Positions 1 to 10,924 of a stretch of 64,000 nucleotides of DNA are shown here, in pieces. Each line of letters opens with the position of its first letter. Position 1 is the first letter of the stretch. This stretch comes from Streptomyces niveus. Lineage in GTDB: Bacteria > Actinomycetota > Actinomycetes > Streptomycetales > Streptomycetaceae. The position numbers and the translations under genes were made by a program. The stretch is taken from assembly GCF_002009175.1 (NCBI RefSeq), contig NZ_CP018047.1, positions 5,890,001 to 5,954,000 of the forward strand, read 5' to 3'. The notes under the pieces are model-generated. The model saw only the letters and a list, made by a program, of their open reading frames with translations. It had not been told where the DNA came from and searched no databases.

Positions 1-1019
1 CCGGTACGCCACGGCTCTCGGACATCGCGGGACAGGCATCGGTCAGCGAGGCCACGGTCAGCCGGGTCCTCAACGGCAAGCCCGGTGTCGCGGACAGCAC
101 ACGCCAACGGGTCCTCGCCGCGCTCGACATCCTGGGTTACGAGCGTCCCGTACGGCTGCGGCAGCGCAGCGCCGGGCTGATCGGTCTGGTGACCCCGGAG
201 CTGATCAACCCGATCTTCCCGGCGTTCGCGCAGGCCGTCGAACAGGTCCTGGCCGGGCACGGCTACACACCGGTCCTGTGCACCCAACTGCCGGGCGGGG
301 CGACGGAGGACGAACTGGTCGAGCAGCTGGTGGAGCGCGGCGTCGGCGGCATCGTCTTCCTGTCCGGGCTGCACGCGGACACCTCGGCCGACCCCTCGCG
401 CTACGCCGCGCTCATCGACCGCGGGGTGCCGTTCGTCATGATCAACGGCTGCAACGACCGCGTCAGCGCGCCGTTCGTGTCGCTGGACGACCGGGCGGCC
501 ATGCGGATGGCCGTCGGGCACCTCGCCGATCTGGGGCACCGGCGGATCGGCCTGGCGACGGGACCGCTGCGATACGTGCCCTCCGCGCGCAAGCGCGAGG
601 GCTTCATCGACGCGCTGGGCGTCTGTCTGGGGCTCTCGCGCGAGGAGGCCGAGGAGCAGGTGTGCTGCACGCTGTTCAGCGTGGAGGGCGGCCAGGTGGC
701 GGCCGGCGCGCTGCTCGACCGAGGGTGCACGGGCATCGTCTGCGGCAGCGACATGATGGCGCTGGGAGTGGTGCGGGCCGCCCGTGAGCGCGGGTTGCGG
801 GTCCCGTACGACGTCTCGGTGGTCGGCTTCGACGACTCGCAGCTGATCGCCTTCACCGACCCGCCGCTCACGACGGTCCGTCAGCCGGTGCAGGCGATGG
901 CGGGGGCGGCGGTGGGCGCGCTGCTGGAGGAGATCGGGGGAAGTCCCGTGCAGCGCACGGAGTATGTGTTCCAGCCGGAGCTGGTGGTCCGGGGTTCGAC
1001 GGCGGGCGCGAGGGTCTGA
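1..1019 (+). CDS. malR: LacI-family repressor, MalR-like (5' end outside window)
   Basis: The open frame runs into the window edge (codons begin at base 3) and ends at TGA 1017-1019. The first visible residues are the second half of a LacI-type helix-turn-helix (SVSEATVSRVLNGKPGVA), followed by the hinge and a periplasmic-binding-protein-like sugar-sensing core with the typical VVGFDDSQLIAFTDPPLTTVRQP segment. Only roughly the first 10-20 residues are missing. Streptomyces MalR/Reg1 represses maltose uptake and amylase genes and is released by maltodextrin; the amylase and pullulanase genes directly downstream on the same strand fit that role. The family call is certain; the malR assignment is from remembered similarity and context. 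Confidence 0.85.
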   Translation, partial: GTPRLSDIAGQASVSEATVSRVLNGKPGVADSTRQRVLAALDILGYERPVRLRQRSAGLIGLVTPELINPIFPAFAQAVEQVLAGHGYTPVLCTQLPGGATEDELVEQLVERGVGGIVFLSGLHADTSADPSRYAALIDRGVPFVMINGCNDRVSAPFVSLDDRAAMRMAVGHLADLGHRRIGLATGPLRYVPSARKREGFIDALGVCLGLSREEAEEQVCCTLFSVEGGQVAAGALLDRGCTGIVCGSDMMALGVVRAARERGLRVPYDVSVVGFDDSQLIAFTDPPLTTVRQPVQAMAGAAVGALLEEIGGSPVQRTEYVFQPELVVRGSTAGARV

Positions 1020-1051
1020 GGTCACGGCCGGGGGGAGCGGCCCGCGGGGTT

Positions 1052-1121
1052 GCGCGGCTCGTGGCCGCGCTTGTCCTCGATCGCCGGACGGGCTGAATGT
1101 GACCGGCCCGGCCGGCCGGGC
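1052..1121 (+). terminator. GC-rich stem-loops after the LacI gene
   Basis: GCGCGGC (1052-1058) pairs with GCCGCGC (1064-1070) over a 5-nt loop and is followed by TTGT. A perfect 16-bp GCCC...GGGC palindrome follows at 1106-1121. Both lie between the repressor stop and the amylase promoter, so they probably end the repressor transcript. There is no long T tract, as is usual in Streptomyces. Confidence 0.5.
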
Positions 1122-1188
1122 GCGTGGGGCCCCGGCGTCGCCGGGACCTCCCGTCCGACCGGACCGGAGTCGGAACGAACGTACCTCG

Positions 1189-1217
1189 CCGCAATCTCTT
1201 GCGGAAGCGCTTGCACG
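1189..1217 (+). promoter_or_regulatory. LacI/MalR operator candidate upstream of the promoter
   Basis: CCGCAA-tctc-TTGCGG (1189-1204) is an inverted repeat, and it overlaps GGAAGCGCTTGC (1203-1214), which has the central CG symmetry typical of LacI-family operators. Streptomyces MalR/Reg1 sites are described as CTTGCAG-type repeats; two related copies (CTTGCGG, CTTGCAC) occur here. Confidence 0.5.
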
Positions 1218-1264
1218 TCATCGCTCCGATATTTCCCGCGTGTTACCCGGTGTTGTCCAGAGGG

Positions 1265-1293
1265 TTGACCGGGGCCGACAGGGCTCGTACGGT
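1265..1293 (+). promoter_or_regulatory. Predicted amylase promoter (TTGACC-17-TACGGT)
   Basis: TTGACC at 1265-1270 and TACGGT at 1288-1293 are separated by 17 nt, matching the principal-sigma (HrdB) consensus. The predicted start point is near 1300, giving a leader of about 110 nt that contains the second operator cluster. Confidence 0.6.
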
Positions 1294-1303
1294 CTGCTCC
1301 GCG

Positions 1304-1329
1304 GCAAGCTTTTGCTTTCTTGCAGCAAG
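1304..1329 (+). promoter_or_regulatory. Second MalR-like operator, in the amylase leader
   Basis: GCAAGCTTTTGC (1304-1315) is followed by CTTGCAGCAAG (1319-1329), an 11-bp palindrome that contains the CTTGCAG motif reported for Reg1/MalR. Placed just after the predicted start point, it could block transcription when bound. Confidence 0.5.
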
Positions 1330-1413
1330 AACATTCAGGAGCCTTGAGGGCAGGGCGCGTTGCCGTGCGAGGCCTCTCCCGTCACCCGCACCTCCCCCCA
1401 CGCAGGAGGAAAT

Positions 1414-3117
1414 ATGGCCCGCAGAGCTCCCGCCCTCGCGCTCGCCCTAGTGGCAGGCGCGGCCGCCCTCGTCGCTCCCGGAAGCCCCGCCCAGGCGGCG
1501 CCTCCCGGCCAGAAGGACGTCACCGCCGTCCTGTTCGAGTGGCGGTTCGACTCCGTGGCCAAGGCCTGTACCGACAGCCTCGGCCCCGACGGATTCGGCT
1601 ACGTCCAGGTCTCCCCGCCCCAGGAGCACATCCAGGGCGGCCAGTGGTGGACCTCGTACCAGCCCGTCAGCTACAAGATCGCCGGCCGGCTCGGCGACCG
1701 CGCCGCCTTCCAGTCCATGGTCAACACCTGCCACGCCGCCGGTGTGAAGGTCGTCGCCGACGCCGTCATCAACCACATGTCGGCCGGATCGGGCACCGGC
1801 ACCGGCGGCACGTCGTACAGCAAGTACGAGTACCCCGGCATCTATTCGGGCGCCGACATGGACGACTGCCGCTCGCAGATCAGCAACTACGGCGACCGCG
1901 GCAACGTGCAGAACTGCGAACTCGTCGGACTCGCCGACCTCGACACCGGTGAGGACTACGTACGCGGCCGGATCGCCACCTACCTCAACGACCTGCTGTC
2001 GCTCGGCGTGGACGGCTTCCGGATCGACGCCGCCAAGCACATGCCGGCCGCCGATCTCGCCAACATCAAGTCCAGGCTGAGCAATCCGGGCGTGTACTGG
2101 AAGCAGGAGGCGATCTACGGCGGCGGCGAGGCCGTGTCGCCCGCCGAGTACCTGGGCACCGGGGACGTACAGGAATTCCGCTACGGCCGGAGCCTCAAGC
2201 AGGTCTTCCTCAACGAGAACCTGGCCTATCTGAAGAACTTCGGCGAGGGCTGGGGCTTCATGGAGAGCGGCAGGTCCGCCGTCTTCGTGGACAACCACGA
2301 CACCGAGCGCGGCGGTGACACCCTCAACTACAAGAACGGCGCCGCCTACACGCTGGCCAACGTCTTCATGCTGGCCTACCCCTACGGCTCGCCCGACGTG
2401 CACTCCGGCTACGAGTTCAGCGACCACGACGCCGGACCGCCCAACGGCGGCACCGTGAACGCCTGTTACTCGAACGGCTGGAAGTGCCAGCACGACTGGC
2501 GCGAGATCTCCTCCATGGTCGGCTTCCGCAACGCGGCCCGCGGCCAGGCGGTCACCGACTGGTGGGACAACGGCGGCGACCAGATCGCCTTCGGGCGCGG
2601 CTCCAAGGCGTACGTCGCCATCAACTACACGGGCTCCTCGCTCAGCCGCACCTTCCAGACGTCGCTGCCCGCCGGTGGCTACTGCGACGTCCAGAGCGGC
2701 AACGGCGTCACCGTCAACGGCTCCGGCCAGTTCACGGCGACGCTCGGCGCCAACACGGCGGTCGCCCTGCACGCCGGTGCCCGCAGTTGCGGCGGGGGCG
2801 GCAACCCGCCGGCCGGTCAGTCGGGGGTCACGTTCGGCGTCAACGCGACGACCCAGCCCGGCCAGAACATCTACGTCACCGGTGACCGCGCCGAACTCGG
2901 CACCTGGAACACCGGGGCCGCGCTCAAGCTCGACCCGGCCGCCTACCCGGTGTGGAAGCTGAACGTGCCGCTGCCCGCCGGTACGTCCCTCGCCTACAAG
3001 TACGTCCGCAAGGACGCGGCCGGGAACGTGACATGGGAGAGCGGCGCCAACCGCACGGCGACCGTACCGAACACCACATCGGGCGGGCTGACGCTGAACG
3101 ACACCTGGCGCAACTGA
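1414..3117 (+). CDS. aml: Secreted alpha-amylase, GH13 with C-terminal CBM20
   Basis: Endo-acting alpha-1,4-glucanase that cuts starch outside the cell. The ATG at 1414 is chosen because AGGAGG (1404-1409) lies 4 nt upstream and a signal peptide ending AQA (residue 28) follows; an upstream ATG at 1360 would bury it. The GH13 barrel shows [17 protein letters not shown] with nucleophile Asp205, acid/base Glu232 in [10 protein letters not shown], and Asp296 in FVDNHDTE. A Gly/Pro linker leads to a starch-binding CBM20 from about residue 472 to the end. At 567 residues it is the usual size for Streptomyces amylases. It follows the LacI repressor, and operators flank its promoter. An 11-bp tandem repeat begins at its stop codon. 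Confidence 0.95.
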   Translation: MARRAPALALALVAGAAALVAPGSPAQAAPPGQKDVTAVLFEWRFDSVAKACTDSLGPDGFGYVQVSPPQEHIQGGQWWTSYQPVSYKIAGRLGDRAAFQSMVNTCHAAGVKVVADAVINHMSAGSGTGTGGTSYSKYEYPGIYSGADMDDCRSQISNYGDRGNVQNCELVGLADLDTGEDYVRGRIATYLNDLLSLGVDGFRIDAAKHMPAADLANIKSRLSNPGVYWKQEAIYGGGEAVSPAEYLGTGDVQEFRYGRSLKQVFLNENLAYLKNFGEGWGFMESGRSAVFVDNHDTERGGDTLNYKNGAAYTLANVFMLAYPYGSPDVHSGYEFSDHDAGPPNGGTVNACYSNGWKCQHDWREISSMVGFRNAARGQAVTDWWDNGGDQIAFGRGSKAYVAINYTGSSLSRTFQTSLPAGGYCDVQSGNGVTVNGSGQFTATLGANTAVALHAGARSCGGGGNPPAGQSGVTFGVNATTQPGQNIYVTGDRAELGTWNTGAALKLDPAAYPVWKLNVPLPAGTSLAYKYVRKDAAGNVTWESGANRTATVPNTTSGGLTLNDTWRN

Positions 3118-3158
3118 CCCGTCCCTGACCTGTCCCTGACCTGTCCCTGACGGGTCCC
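3115..3158 (+). repeat. 11-bp tandem repeat (x4) starting at the amylase stop codon
   Basis: Four consecutive units, TGACCCGTCCC, TGACCTGTCCC (twice) and TGACGGGTCCC, begin with the stop TGA itself. The period is not a multiple of three, so the repeated TGAs fall in all frames. A further short duplication of GGCACTCC follows at about 3164-3179. Confidence 0.9.
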
Positions 3159-3279
3159 TGAACGGCACTCCGGCACTCCAGCACCCCCCGCACCATCCGG
3201 CCGCCCCGGCGACGCGCACCCGACCTCCCCCGCGCGTCGCCGGGCCGGCCCTCTTCCCGTACTCCGAGGAGACCCTCCC

Positions 3280-6200
3280 GTGAAACGCCCGCCCCTGCCC
3301 GCGCTCCCGCGCAGAACGGCCGTCGCCGTCGTGGCCGCCGCCCTGTGCGCGGCCCTGGTGCCCGCGCTGCCGGCCGTCGCCGCCCGCGCCCCGGCCCCGC
3401 CGTCGGACGCCCGGCTCGCCGGTGAACCCGCCCGTCACGACCTGACGCGGGAACAGTTCTACTTCGTGCTGCCCGACCGCTTCGCCAACGGCGACCGGTC
3501 CAACGACCGGGGAGGACTGACCGGTTCACGTACCCAGACCGGTTACGACCCCGCCGACAAGGGCTTCTACCAGGGCGGCGACCTCAAGGGGATCACCGAT
3601 CGGCTCGACTACATCAAGGGGCTCGGCACCACCGCCATCTGGATGGCGCCGATCTTCAAGAACAAGCCGGTGCAGGGCACGGGCGACGACGTGTCGGCCG
3701 GCTACCACGGCTACTGGATCACCGACTTCACCCAGGTCGACCCGCACTTCGGCACCAACGCCGAGCTGGAGAAGCTGATCGACAAGGCCCACGACAAGGG
3801 CATGAAGGTCTTCTTCGACGTCATCACCAACCACACGGCCGACACCGTCGACTACGCCGAGAAGAAGTACGGCTACCGCCCCAAGGGCGCCTATCCGTAC
3901 CTCGACAAGGACGGCCGCCCCTTCGACGACCGCGAGGGCATCGGCAGGGTCGACGCCGACGCGTTCCCGTACACGCCCGCCCCCAAGGCGGGCGAGAAGA
4001 AGGTCCCGTCCTGGCTCAACGACCCGACGATGTACCACAACCGGGGCGACTCCACCTTCGCCGGGGAGAGCTCCGAGTACGGTGACTTCTCCGGGCTGGA
4101 CGACCTGTGGACCGAGCGTCCCGAGGTCGTCGACGGCATGGCGGAGATCTACCAGAAGTGGGTCCGTGACTTCGACATCGACGGCTTCCGCATCGACACC
4201 GTCAAACACGTCGACCTGGACTTCTGGACCCAGTGGGCCACCGCGCTCGACGCCTACGCCGCCAAGCGCGGCCGCGACGACTTCTTCATGTTCGGCGAGG
4301 TCTACTCCGCCGACCCGGCCGTCACCTCGCCGTACGTGACGCGCGGGCGGCTCGACTCCACCCTCGACTTCCCCTTCCAGGACGCGGCGCGCGCCTACGC
4401 CTCGCAGGGCGCGCCCGCCGAGCGGCTGGGAAGGGTCTTCGCCGAGGACTACCGCTACACCACCGACAAGGCCAACGCCTACGAGCAGGTGTCGTTCCTC
4501 GGCAACCACGACATGGGCCGGATCGGCACCTTCCTCAAGCAGGACAACCCGGACGCCGGCGACGCGGAACTGCTGAAGCGGGCCCGCCTCGCCAACGAGC
4601 TGATGTTCTTCTCGCGCGGCAACCCGGTGGTCTACTACGGCGACGAGCAGGGCTTCACCGGCCCCGGCGGCGACAAGGACGCCCGCCAGAGCCTCTTCGC
4701 CTCCACGACCCCCGACTATCTGGACGACGACCAGCTCGGCACCGACCGGACGCACGCCTCCGACGCCTACGACCCCACGCACCCGCTCTACCGGTCCGTC
4801 GCGGAGCTGTCGAAGCTCACCGAGCGGCACCCGGCGCTGCGGGACGGCGTACAGACCGAGCGGTACGCGGCGGACTCCGTGTACGCGTTCTCCCGCACCG
4901 ACGCGCGTGAGCGGGTCGAGTACGTCGTCGCCGTCAACAACGCCGGCACGCCGAAGACCGTTCAGGTGCCGACCGGGTCGGCGCGCACCGACTTCCGTGC
5001 CCTGTACGGCACTTCGGGCACCGTACGCAGCGGGGCCGACGCGAAGGCCGAGGTCACCGTCCCGGCGCTGTCGGCGGTCGTCCTGCGCGCCGCCGCGCCG
5101 CTCGCGCCGCCCGCCGCCAAGCCCTCGATCACCCTCGAAGCACCGGCCTCCGGGGCCACCGGCACCGTCGAGCTCACCGCGGACGTCGACGGCGGGCAGC
5201 TCAACCGTGTCGTCTTCGCCGCCCAGGTCGGCAACGGCAAGTGGCGCACCCTCGGCAGCGCCGACCACGCCCCGTACAAGGTCACCCAGCATCTGGACGA
5301 CAAGGTGGCCGCCGGAACACCCCTGCGCTACAAGGCTGTTGTCGTCGACAGCCGGGGCCGTACCACCTCGGACCTCGCCTCCTCGACCGCGGGGCAGGCA
5401 CCCGCACCCGAGCCGCCCACGGCCGTCGAGCGCGAGCACGCGATCGTGCACTACAAGCGCCCCGACGGGAAGTACGAGGGCTGGCAGCTCAAGTCCGGCG
5501 ACAAGGCCGCCGAGTTCACCGGCCGTGACGCGTACGGCGCGTTCGCGTGGGTCGACGTCACCGAGGGCGCGACCACCGTCCCGTACGCCGTCGTCAAGGA
5601 CGGCACACCGGACGGACCCGAGCGCACCGTCGACCTCGCGAAGACCGGTGAGGTCTGGGTCGAGCAGGGCGCGGACGGCCAGAGCGAGAAGGCCCCCGAC
5701 GGCGCCTACCCGCCGCAGGACAAGACCAAGGCCGTGCTGCACTACCAGCGCGCCGACGGGAAGTACGACGGCTGGGGTCTGCACACCTGGACCGGCGCCA
5801 AGGACCCGACCGACTGGGCGAAGCCGCTGATGCCGGTGAAGCAGGACGCGTACGGCGTGACGTACGAGGTGCCGCTCGCCGAGGGCGCCACGTCACTCAG
5901 CTACATCCTGCACAAGGGCGACGAGAAGGACCTGCCGTCCGACCAGTCGCTCGACCTCGCGACGTACGGCAACGAGGTCTGGCTGCTCGGCGGCCGGCCG
6001 AAGTATCTGCTGCCGACGGCCGGCGCCGTACCCACGCCGGATCTCGGCAAGGCCGAGGCGCAGTGGATCGACCGGGACACCGTCGTCTGGAAGGTGAAGG
6101 CCACAGAGGCCACCAGCCAGCAGCTCGTGTACGCGCCCGACGGCGGCATCACCGTCGAGAACGGGGCACTGTCCGACGAGGGACAGTGGCTGCGGCTCGC

Positions 6201-8613
6201 GCCGGGCACGCTGAGCGACGCGCAGAAGGACAAGTACCCGCATCTGAAGGACTTCCCGGCGTTCACCGTCGACCCGCGCGACCGCGACAGGGTGAAGGAG
6301 TCCCTGCGCGGCCAGCTCGTCGCGACGCAGCGGGCCGCCAACGGGGCGCTGCTCGACGCGACCGGCGTACAGATCCCCGGCGTCCTCGACGACCTGTACG
6401 GCGCCGACGCGACGCGCGCCTCGCTCGGGCCCGTCTTCCGCAAGGGAAGTCCCACACTGTCGGTGTGGGCGCCCACGGCCCGGCGGGTCTCGCTCGAACT
6501 CGACGGCAAGCGCGTGCCGATGCGGCGCGACGACCGCAGCGGCGTCTGGTCCGCCGAGGGGAACAGGAGCTGGACGGGCAAGCCGTACCGGTACGTGGTC
6601 GACGTCTTCGCGCCGACCGTCGGGAAGATGGTCACCAACAAGGTCACCGACCCGTACTCCACCGCCCTGACCACCGACTCGGCGCGCAGTCTCGCCGTCG
6701 ACCTCACCGACCCGAAGCTCGCGCCCAAGGGCTGGTCGACGCTGAAGAAGCCGGCGGCCGTCCCGATGCGCGACGCGCAGATCCAGGAGCTGCACGTCCG
6801 CGACTTCTCGATCGCCGACCGCACCTCCGGCCACCCCGGCCGCTATCTGGCCTTCACCGACACGGAATCGAAGGGGATGAAGCACCTGGCCGGGCTGGCC
6901 GACGCCGGTACCAGCTACGTCCATCTGCTGCCCGCCTTCGACATCGGCACCATCCCTGAGAAGAAGACCGACCAACAGGAACCGGCCTGCGACCTGTCCG
7001 TGTACGCCCCCGACTCCGACGAGCAGCAGGCGTGCGTCGCGAAGGCGGCGGCGAAGGACGGCTTCAACTGGGGCTACGACCCGCTGCACTACACCGTGCC
7101 CGAGGGCAGTTACGCCAGTGACCCCGAAGGCACCGAACGCACGGTGGAGTTCCGGCGGATGGTGCAGGGCATCAACGGCACCGGGCTGCGCACCGTGATG
7201 GACGTCGTCTACAACCACACCGTGGCGAGCGGACAGGATCCGAAGTCCGTACTGGACCGGATCGTGCCCGGCTACTACCAGCGGCTGCTCGACGACGGCA
7301 CGGTGGCCACGTCCACCTGCTGCGCCAACACCGCGCCCGAGAACGCCATGATGGGCAAGCTCGTGGTGGACTCGATGGTCACCTGGGCCAAGGAGTACAA
7401 GGTCGACGGCTTCCGTTTCGACCTGATGGGCCATCACCCCAAGGCCAACATCCTCGCCGTACGGAAGGCGCTGGACGCCCTGACCGTCGCCCGGGACGGG
7501 GTCGACGGGAAGTCGATCGTCCTCTACGGAGAGGGCTGGGACTTCGGCGAGATCGCCGGTGACGCGCGCTTCGTCCAGGCCACACAGAAGAACATGGCGG
7601 GCACCGGGATCGCGACCTTCTCCGACCGGGCGCGCGACGCGGTGCGCGGCGGCGGCCCCTTCGACGAGGACCCGGGCGTCCAGGGCTTCGCCTCCGGACT
7701 CTTCACCGACCCCAACACCTCGGCGGCGAACGGCACTCCGGCCGAGCAGCGGGCGAGGCTGCTGCACTACCAGGACCTGATCAAGGTCGGTCTCAGCGGC
7801 AATCTCGCCGACTACTCCTTCACCGACAGCGCGGGCCGCACCGTCAAGGGCTCCGACGTCGACTACAACGGATCGCCCGCCGGATACGCCGACGCGCCCG
7901 GCGACGCGCTCGCGTACTCGGACGCGCACGACAACGAAAGCCTCTACGACGCGCTGGCGTTCAAGCTGCCGCGCGCCACGCCGGCCGCCGACCGGGCCAG
8001 GGCGCAGGTGCTCGCCATGGCGACGGCGGCGCTCACCCAGGGGCCTTCGCTGTCCCAGGCGGGGACGGACCTGCTCCGTTCCAAGTCGCTGGACCGCAAC
8101 TCCTACGACAGCGGCGACTGGTTCAACGCGATCAACTGGGACTGCCGGGACGGCAACGGCTTCGGGCGGGGACTGCCGCCCGCCGCCGACAACGAGGACA
8201 AGTGGCCCTACGCCAAGCCTCTGTTGGGGACCAAGGGCATCGCGCCCGGCTGCCCGGAGATCTCCGGCGCCTCCGCCGCGTACCAGGACCTGCTGAGGAT
8301 CCGTACCACGGAGGCGGATTTCCGCCTCTCCTCCACCGGCGCCGTCCAGTCGGCGCTGTCCTTCCCGCTGTCGGGACCCGACGAGACGCCCGGCGTCATC
8401 ACGATGCGCCTCGGTCAGCTCGTGGTGGTCTTCAACGCCACCCCGGACAGCTCCGAGCAGCGGGTCCCGGCGCTCGCGGACCGGGCGTACGATCTGCACC
8501 CGGTGCAGTCGGCGGGCTCGGACGCGACGGTCAAGAAGGCCACGTACGAGGCGAGTTCGGGCACCTTCACGGTGCCCGCGCGGACGGTGGCGGTCTTCAG
8601 GGCGGGCGCGTGA
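3280..8613 (+). CDS. pulA: Secreted amylase-pullulanase (two GH13 domains, CBM41, CBM48)
   Basis: A 1777-residue debranching enzyme with two complete catalytic barrels. GTG start at 3280 behind GAGGAG (3266-3271), then an Arg-Arg signal peptide of about 34 residues. GH13 number one spans about 55-590: nucleophile Asp306 ([10 protein letters not shown]), Glu340 (FGEVYS), Asp411 (GNHDM). Two CBM41-type modules start near residues 720 and 817 ([24 protein letters not shown]). A pullulanase N-terminal module and CBM48 ([15 protein letters not shown]) follow at about 925-1110. The pullulanase GH13_14 barrel carries FNWGYDP, Asp1381 (DGFRFDLMG), Glu1418 (YGEGWDFG) and Asp1551 (DAHDNE). Both barrels keep the full catalytic triad, so it should cut alpha-1,4 and alpha-1,6 bonds. 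It lies in the same direction as aml and is likely under the same maltodextrin control. Confidence 0.93.
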   Translation: MKRPPLPALPRRTAVAVVAAALCAALVPALPAVAARAPAPPSDARLAGEPARHDLTREQFYFVLPDRFANGDRSNDRGGLTGSRTQTGYDPADKGFYQGGDLKGITDRLDYIKGLGTTAIWMAPIFKNKPVQGTGDDVSAGYHGYWITDFTQVDPHFGTNAELEKLIDKAHDKGMKVFFDVITNHTADTVDYAEKKYGYRPKGAYPYLDKDGRPFDDREGIGRVDADAFPYTPAPKAGEKKVPSWLNDPTMYHNRGDSTFAGESSEYGDFSGLDDLWTERPEVVDGMAEIYQKWVRDFDIDGFRIDTVKHVDLDFWTQWATALDAYAAKRGRDDFFMFGEVYSADPAVTSPYVTRGRLDSTLDFPFQDAARAYASQGAPAERLGRVFAEDYRYTTDKANAYEQVSFLGNHDMGRIGTFLKQDNPDAGDAELLKRARLANELMFFSRGNPVVYYGDEQGFTGPGGDKDARQSLFASTTPDYLDDDQLGTDRTHASDAYDPTHPLYRSVAELSKLTERHPALRDGVQTERYAADSVYAFSRTDARERVEYVVAVNNAGTPKTVQVPTGSARTDFRALYGTSGTVRSGADAKAEVTVPALSAVVLRAAAPLAPPAAKPSITLEAPASGATGTVELTADVDGGQLNRVVFAAQVGNGKWRTLGSADHAPYKVTQHLDDKVAAGTPLRYKAVVVDSRGRTTSDLASSTAGQAPAPEPPTAVEREHAIVHYKRPDGKYEGWQLKSGDKAAEFTGRDAYGAFAWVDVTEGATTVPYAVVKDGTPDGPERTVDLAKTGEVWVEQGADGQSEKAPDGAYPPQDKTKAVLHYQRADGKYDGWGLHTWTGAKDPTDWAKPLMPVKQDAYGVTYEVPLAEGATSLSYILHKGDEKDLPSDQSLDLATYGNEVWLLGGRPKYLLPTAGAVPTPDLGKAEAQWIDRDTVVWKVKATEATSQQLVYAPDGGITVENGALSDEGQWLRLAPGTLSDAQKDKYPHLKDFPAFTVDPRDRDRVKESLRGQLVATQRAANGALLDATGVQIPGVLDDLYGADATRASLGPVFRKGSPTLSVWAPTARRVSLELDGKRVPMRRDDRSGVWSAEGNRSWTGKPYRYVVDVFAPTVGKMVTNKVTDPYSTALTTDSARSLAVDLTDPKLAPKGWSTLKKPAAVPMRDAQIQELHVRDFSIADRTSGHPGRYLAFTDTESKGMKHLAGLADAGTSYVHLLPAFDIGTIPEKKTDQQEPACDLSVYAPDSDEQQACVAKAAAKDGFNWGYDPLHYTVPEGSYASDPEGTERTVEFRRMVQGINGTGLRTVMDVVYNHTVASGQDPKSVLDRIVPGYYQRLLDDGTVATSTCCANTAPENAMMGKLVVDSMVTWAKEYKVDGFRFDLMGHHPKANILAVRKALDALTVARDGVDGKSIVLYGEGWDFGEIAGDARFVQATQKNMAGTGIATFSDRARDAVRGGGPFDEDPGVQGFASGLFTDPNTSAANGTPAEQRARLLHYQDLIKVGLSGNLADYSFTDSAGRTVKGSDVDYNGSPAGYADAPGDALAYSDAHDNESLYDALAFKLPRATPAADRARAQVLAMATAALTQGPSLSQAGTDLLRSKSLDRNSYDSGDWFNAINWDCRDGNGFGRGLPPAADNEDKWPYAKPLLGTKGIAPGCPEISGASAAYQDLLRIRTTEADFRLSSTGAVQSALSFPLSGPDETPGVITMRLGQLVVVFNATPDSSEQRVPALADRAYDLHPVQSAGSDATVKKATYEASSGTFTVPARTVAVFRAGA

Positions 8614-8760
8614 GCGAACGGACCAGGGGCGGGCCGACGGATGGGTCCACGGTTGGGATGGTCCGGTGACGGAACCGGCCACCTGACAGAACTAGTCCGA
8701 TTCTGACCGATTCTCACCACGGGTGGCAGTCAAGGTCCCCAACTGGGCCAGACTGTCCCC

Positions 8761-10800
8761 GTGGTGGGACACCTTCCCGAAGAGACGACCAGTTTCGTAG
8801 GACGCGCGACCGAGCTGGTCACCGTCGAACGCGCCCTGCGGACACGCCGATTGACCACCCTCACCGGCCCCGGTGGCGTCGGCAAGAGCAGGCTGGCGCT
8901 CCGGGCGGCGGACAGGGCCGCCGAGCGGTTCCCCGACGGCGTCTGGTGGGCCGACCTGTCGCCGCTCACCGACGACCGGCTGCTCCTGGTGACCGTCTCC
9001 GACGCGGTCGGCCTCTCCGACCACACCCTGCGGATGCCCGTCGAAGCGCTCTGCGAATGGCTCGCCGACCGGCGCACACTGCTCGTACTCGACTGCTGCG
9101 AACGGCTGGTGAACGCCTGCGCCCAGCTCGTCGCCGACCTGCTCACCGCCGCTCCCGGCCTCACCGTCCTCGCCACCAGCAGACAGCCGCTCGGCACCCT
9201 CGACGAGGAACGCGTCGAGGTGGCGCCCCTGCCGCTGGACGGCGACGACGAGAAGGGCCTGGCGCTCGCCCTGTTCCGCGAACGCGCCGCGACGGCGGCG
9301 CCCGGCGTCCGCCTCGACGAACCGGCCGTCGCGGCTGCGGCCCAGGAGATCTGCCGCCGCCTCGAAGGCATCCCGCTCGCCCTCGAACTCGCCTGCGCGC
9401 GCCTCGGCGAGAACAGCGTCGAGGAGATCGCGGAACGGCTCACCTCCCGCCTCGACGTCCTCACCGACCGGACCGCCTGGCCCCGGCGCCACCGCGCGCT
9501 GCGCACCGCCATCGGCTGGAGCCACGAACTCTGCGCCCCGCTGGAGCGGCTGCTCTGGGCCAGGCTCGCCGTGTTCAGCGGCGACATCGAGGAAGCCGAC
9601 GCGCGGGCCGTCTGCGCCGGCGGCCCGCTCCTGGCCGACGACGTCACCCGCGCCCTCAACGGCCTCGCCGACCGCTCCGTGATCCGCCGCGACGGCACCC
9701 GCTACCGGATGCTCGACACACTCCGCGAGTACGGCGCCCTGTGGCTGGCCGAACTCGGCGAGGACCGCGCCCTCGCCGACCGCCACGCCGCGTACTTCGC
9801 CGCGCTCGTCCGCGAGGCGCACGCCGGCTGGCTCGGCCACGACCAGGTCGCCTGGTACGGCAGGATCGCCGACAGCCACTCCGAACTCTGCGCCGCCCTC
9901 GACCACCTGCTCGCCACGGACCCGCCCGCGGCCCAGGAGCTGGCGGGCCGGGTCGGCTTCTTCTGGACCTGCTGCGGCCACCTCCACGAAGCCAGGATCT
10001 ATCTGGAGCGCACCCTCGCCGCCGACCACACGCCCGGCCCGGACCGCACACGCACCATGTGGGCGCTGGGGCTGACCGTCATGCTTCAGGGCGACCACGA
10101 GGCCGCGCACACGCTCGGCGAACGGTGCGTCACGGCCGCCTGGCGCGACAAGGACCCCGAGTCCACGCTCTCGGCGGCGTACCTCCTCGGCCTCACCTCA
10201 CTCATGACGGGCCGCACGCGGGCGGGCCACACCGTGGCCGACCGCGCGCTGCGCGCCGTCGGCGGCGACGGCTTCTCCTACCCGTCCGAGCTGCGCTGCC
10301 GGCTCGTCCGTGTCTTCGCGCTCACCGGCCTCGGCCGGCTCGCCGAGGCCGGCGCGGAAGCCGCCGTCCTGCGTGAGGAGTGCGCGGCCCGCGGCGAGTG
10401 CTGGACCCGCTCGTACGCCGACTACCAGCTCTCCCTCGTCCACCTGCTGAGCGGGAACCCGCACGAGGCGGAGACCCACGCCCGTTCGATGCTCGCCGGC
10501 AAGCACCAACTGCGCGACAGCTTCGGCATCGCGCTCGGCCTCGACCTGCTGGCGGCGGCGGTCGCCGCCCAGGGCGACGGCGAACGGGCCGCCCGTGTCT
10601 ACGGCACCGGCCAGGCCTACTGGGACATGGTCGGCCACCCGCAGCGCGGCACCCCGGAACTGGCGGCGGTCCGCGCGGAGTGCGAACGCCGGGCCCGCGG
10701 GGCGGCGGGAGACCGGGGTTACGAGGACGCCTTTCGCCGGGGACTGTCGGAGAACAGCGCGAACGGTCTCGCGCGGGCGCTGCGGGGTCCGCTGCCCTGA
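8761..10800 (+). CDS. STAND/NB-ARC-type ATPase with TPR-like C-terminus
   Basis: A 679-residue cytosolic signal-transduction ATPase. Walker A GPGGVGKS is at residues 36-43, Walker B LLVLDCCE near 107-114, and an ATSRQPL sensor segment and the GIPLALELA motif typical of AfsR/LuxR-family NTPases follow. The C-terminal half is alpha-helical TPR-like repeat (TLGERCV, AEAGAEAAVL and similar). Close relatives end in a LuxR DNA-binding domain or begin with a SARP domain; here neither is present, and the protein stops soon after the TPRs. GTG start at 8761 with no strong Shine-Dalgarno; a short direct repeat (CCGATTCT) lies upstream at about 8698-8714. The partner or effector is unknown. Confidence 0.8.
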   Translation: MVGHLPEETTSFVGRATELVTVERALRTRRLTTLTGPGGVGKSRLALRAADRAAERFPDGVWWADLSPLTDDRLLLVTVSDAVGLSDHTLRMPVEALCEWLADRRTLLVLDCCERLVNACAQLVADLLTAAPGLTVLATSRQPLGTLDEERVEVAPLPLDGDDEKGLALALFRERAATAAPGVRLDEPAVAAAAQEICRRLEGIPLALELACARLGENSVEEIAERLTSRLDVLTDRTAWPRRHRALRTAIGWSHELCAPLERLLWARLAVFSGDIEEADARAVCAGGPLLADDVTRALNGLADRSVIRRDGTRYRMLDTLREYGALWLAELGEDRALADRHAAYFAALVREAHAGWLGHDQVAWYGRIADSHSELCAALDHLLATDPPAAQELAGRVGFFWTCCGHLHEARIYLERTLAADHTPGPDRTRTMWALGLTVMLQGDHEAAHTLGERCVTAAWRDKDPESTLSAAYLLGLTSLMTGRTRAGHTVADRALRAVGGDGFSYPSELRCRLVRVFALTGLGRLAEAGAEAAVLREECAARGECWTRSYADYQLSLVHLLSGNPHEAETHARSMLAGKHQLRDSFGIALGLDLLAAAVAAQGDGERAARVYGTGQAYWDMVGHPQRGTPELAAVRAECERRARGAAGDRGYEDAFRRGLSENSANGLARALRGPLP

Positions 10801-10817
10801 CCGGCCCTGACCGGCGC
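10798..10817 (+). repeat. 10-bp direct repeat starting at the STAND gene stop codon
   Basis: TGACCGGCCC (10798-10807) is immediately repeated as TGACCGGCGC (10808-10817). The first TGA is the stop codon. Confidence 0.85.
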
Positions 10818-10924
10818 GTCCTCGCCGCCGTGCCGCCAACGCGCGAATCATGCACGGGAGTTGCCGGAACTTGTTGCGGTCCTCGGCGGAGCGTGAACCC
10901 CGCAGGACGGGTAACCCGGTAGGT

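Larger units (their letters stand above)
1020..1413 (+). other. 394-bp intergenic region: terminator, operators and amylase promoter
   Basis: No coding sequence is supported here. From left to right the region holds the stem-loops at 1052-1121, a cluster of TTGC/GCAA operator-like repeats at 1189-1217, a consensus-like promoter at 1265-1293, a second operator cluster just downstream of the predicted start point at 1304-1329, and a strong Shine-Dalgarno site at 1404-1409. Confidence 0.7.

Noticed and set aside
1360..1413. Upstream ATG for the amylase
   Set aside because: It would hide the signal peptide; AGGAGG is correctly placed for 1414.
4457..4465. CACCGACAA inside the pullulanase gene, a reverse RecA-NDp core
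   Set aside because: Inside a coding region, no -10 box at the right spacing, no gene start downstream.
5893..8682. 929-codon minus-strand frame opposite the pullulanase
   Set aside because: Antisense shadow of a well-supported gene.
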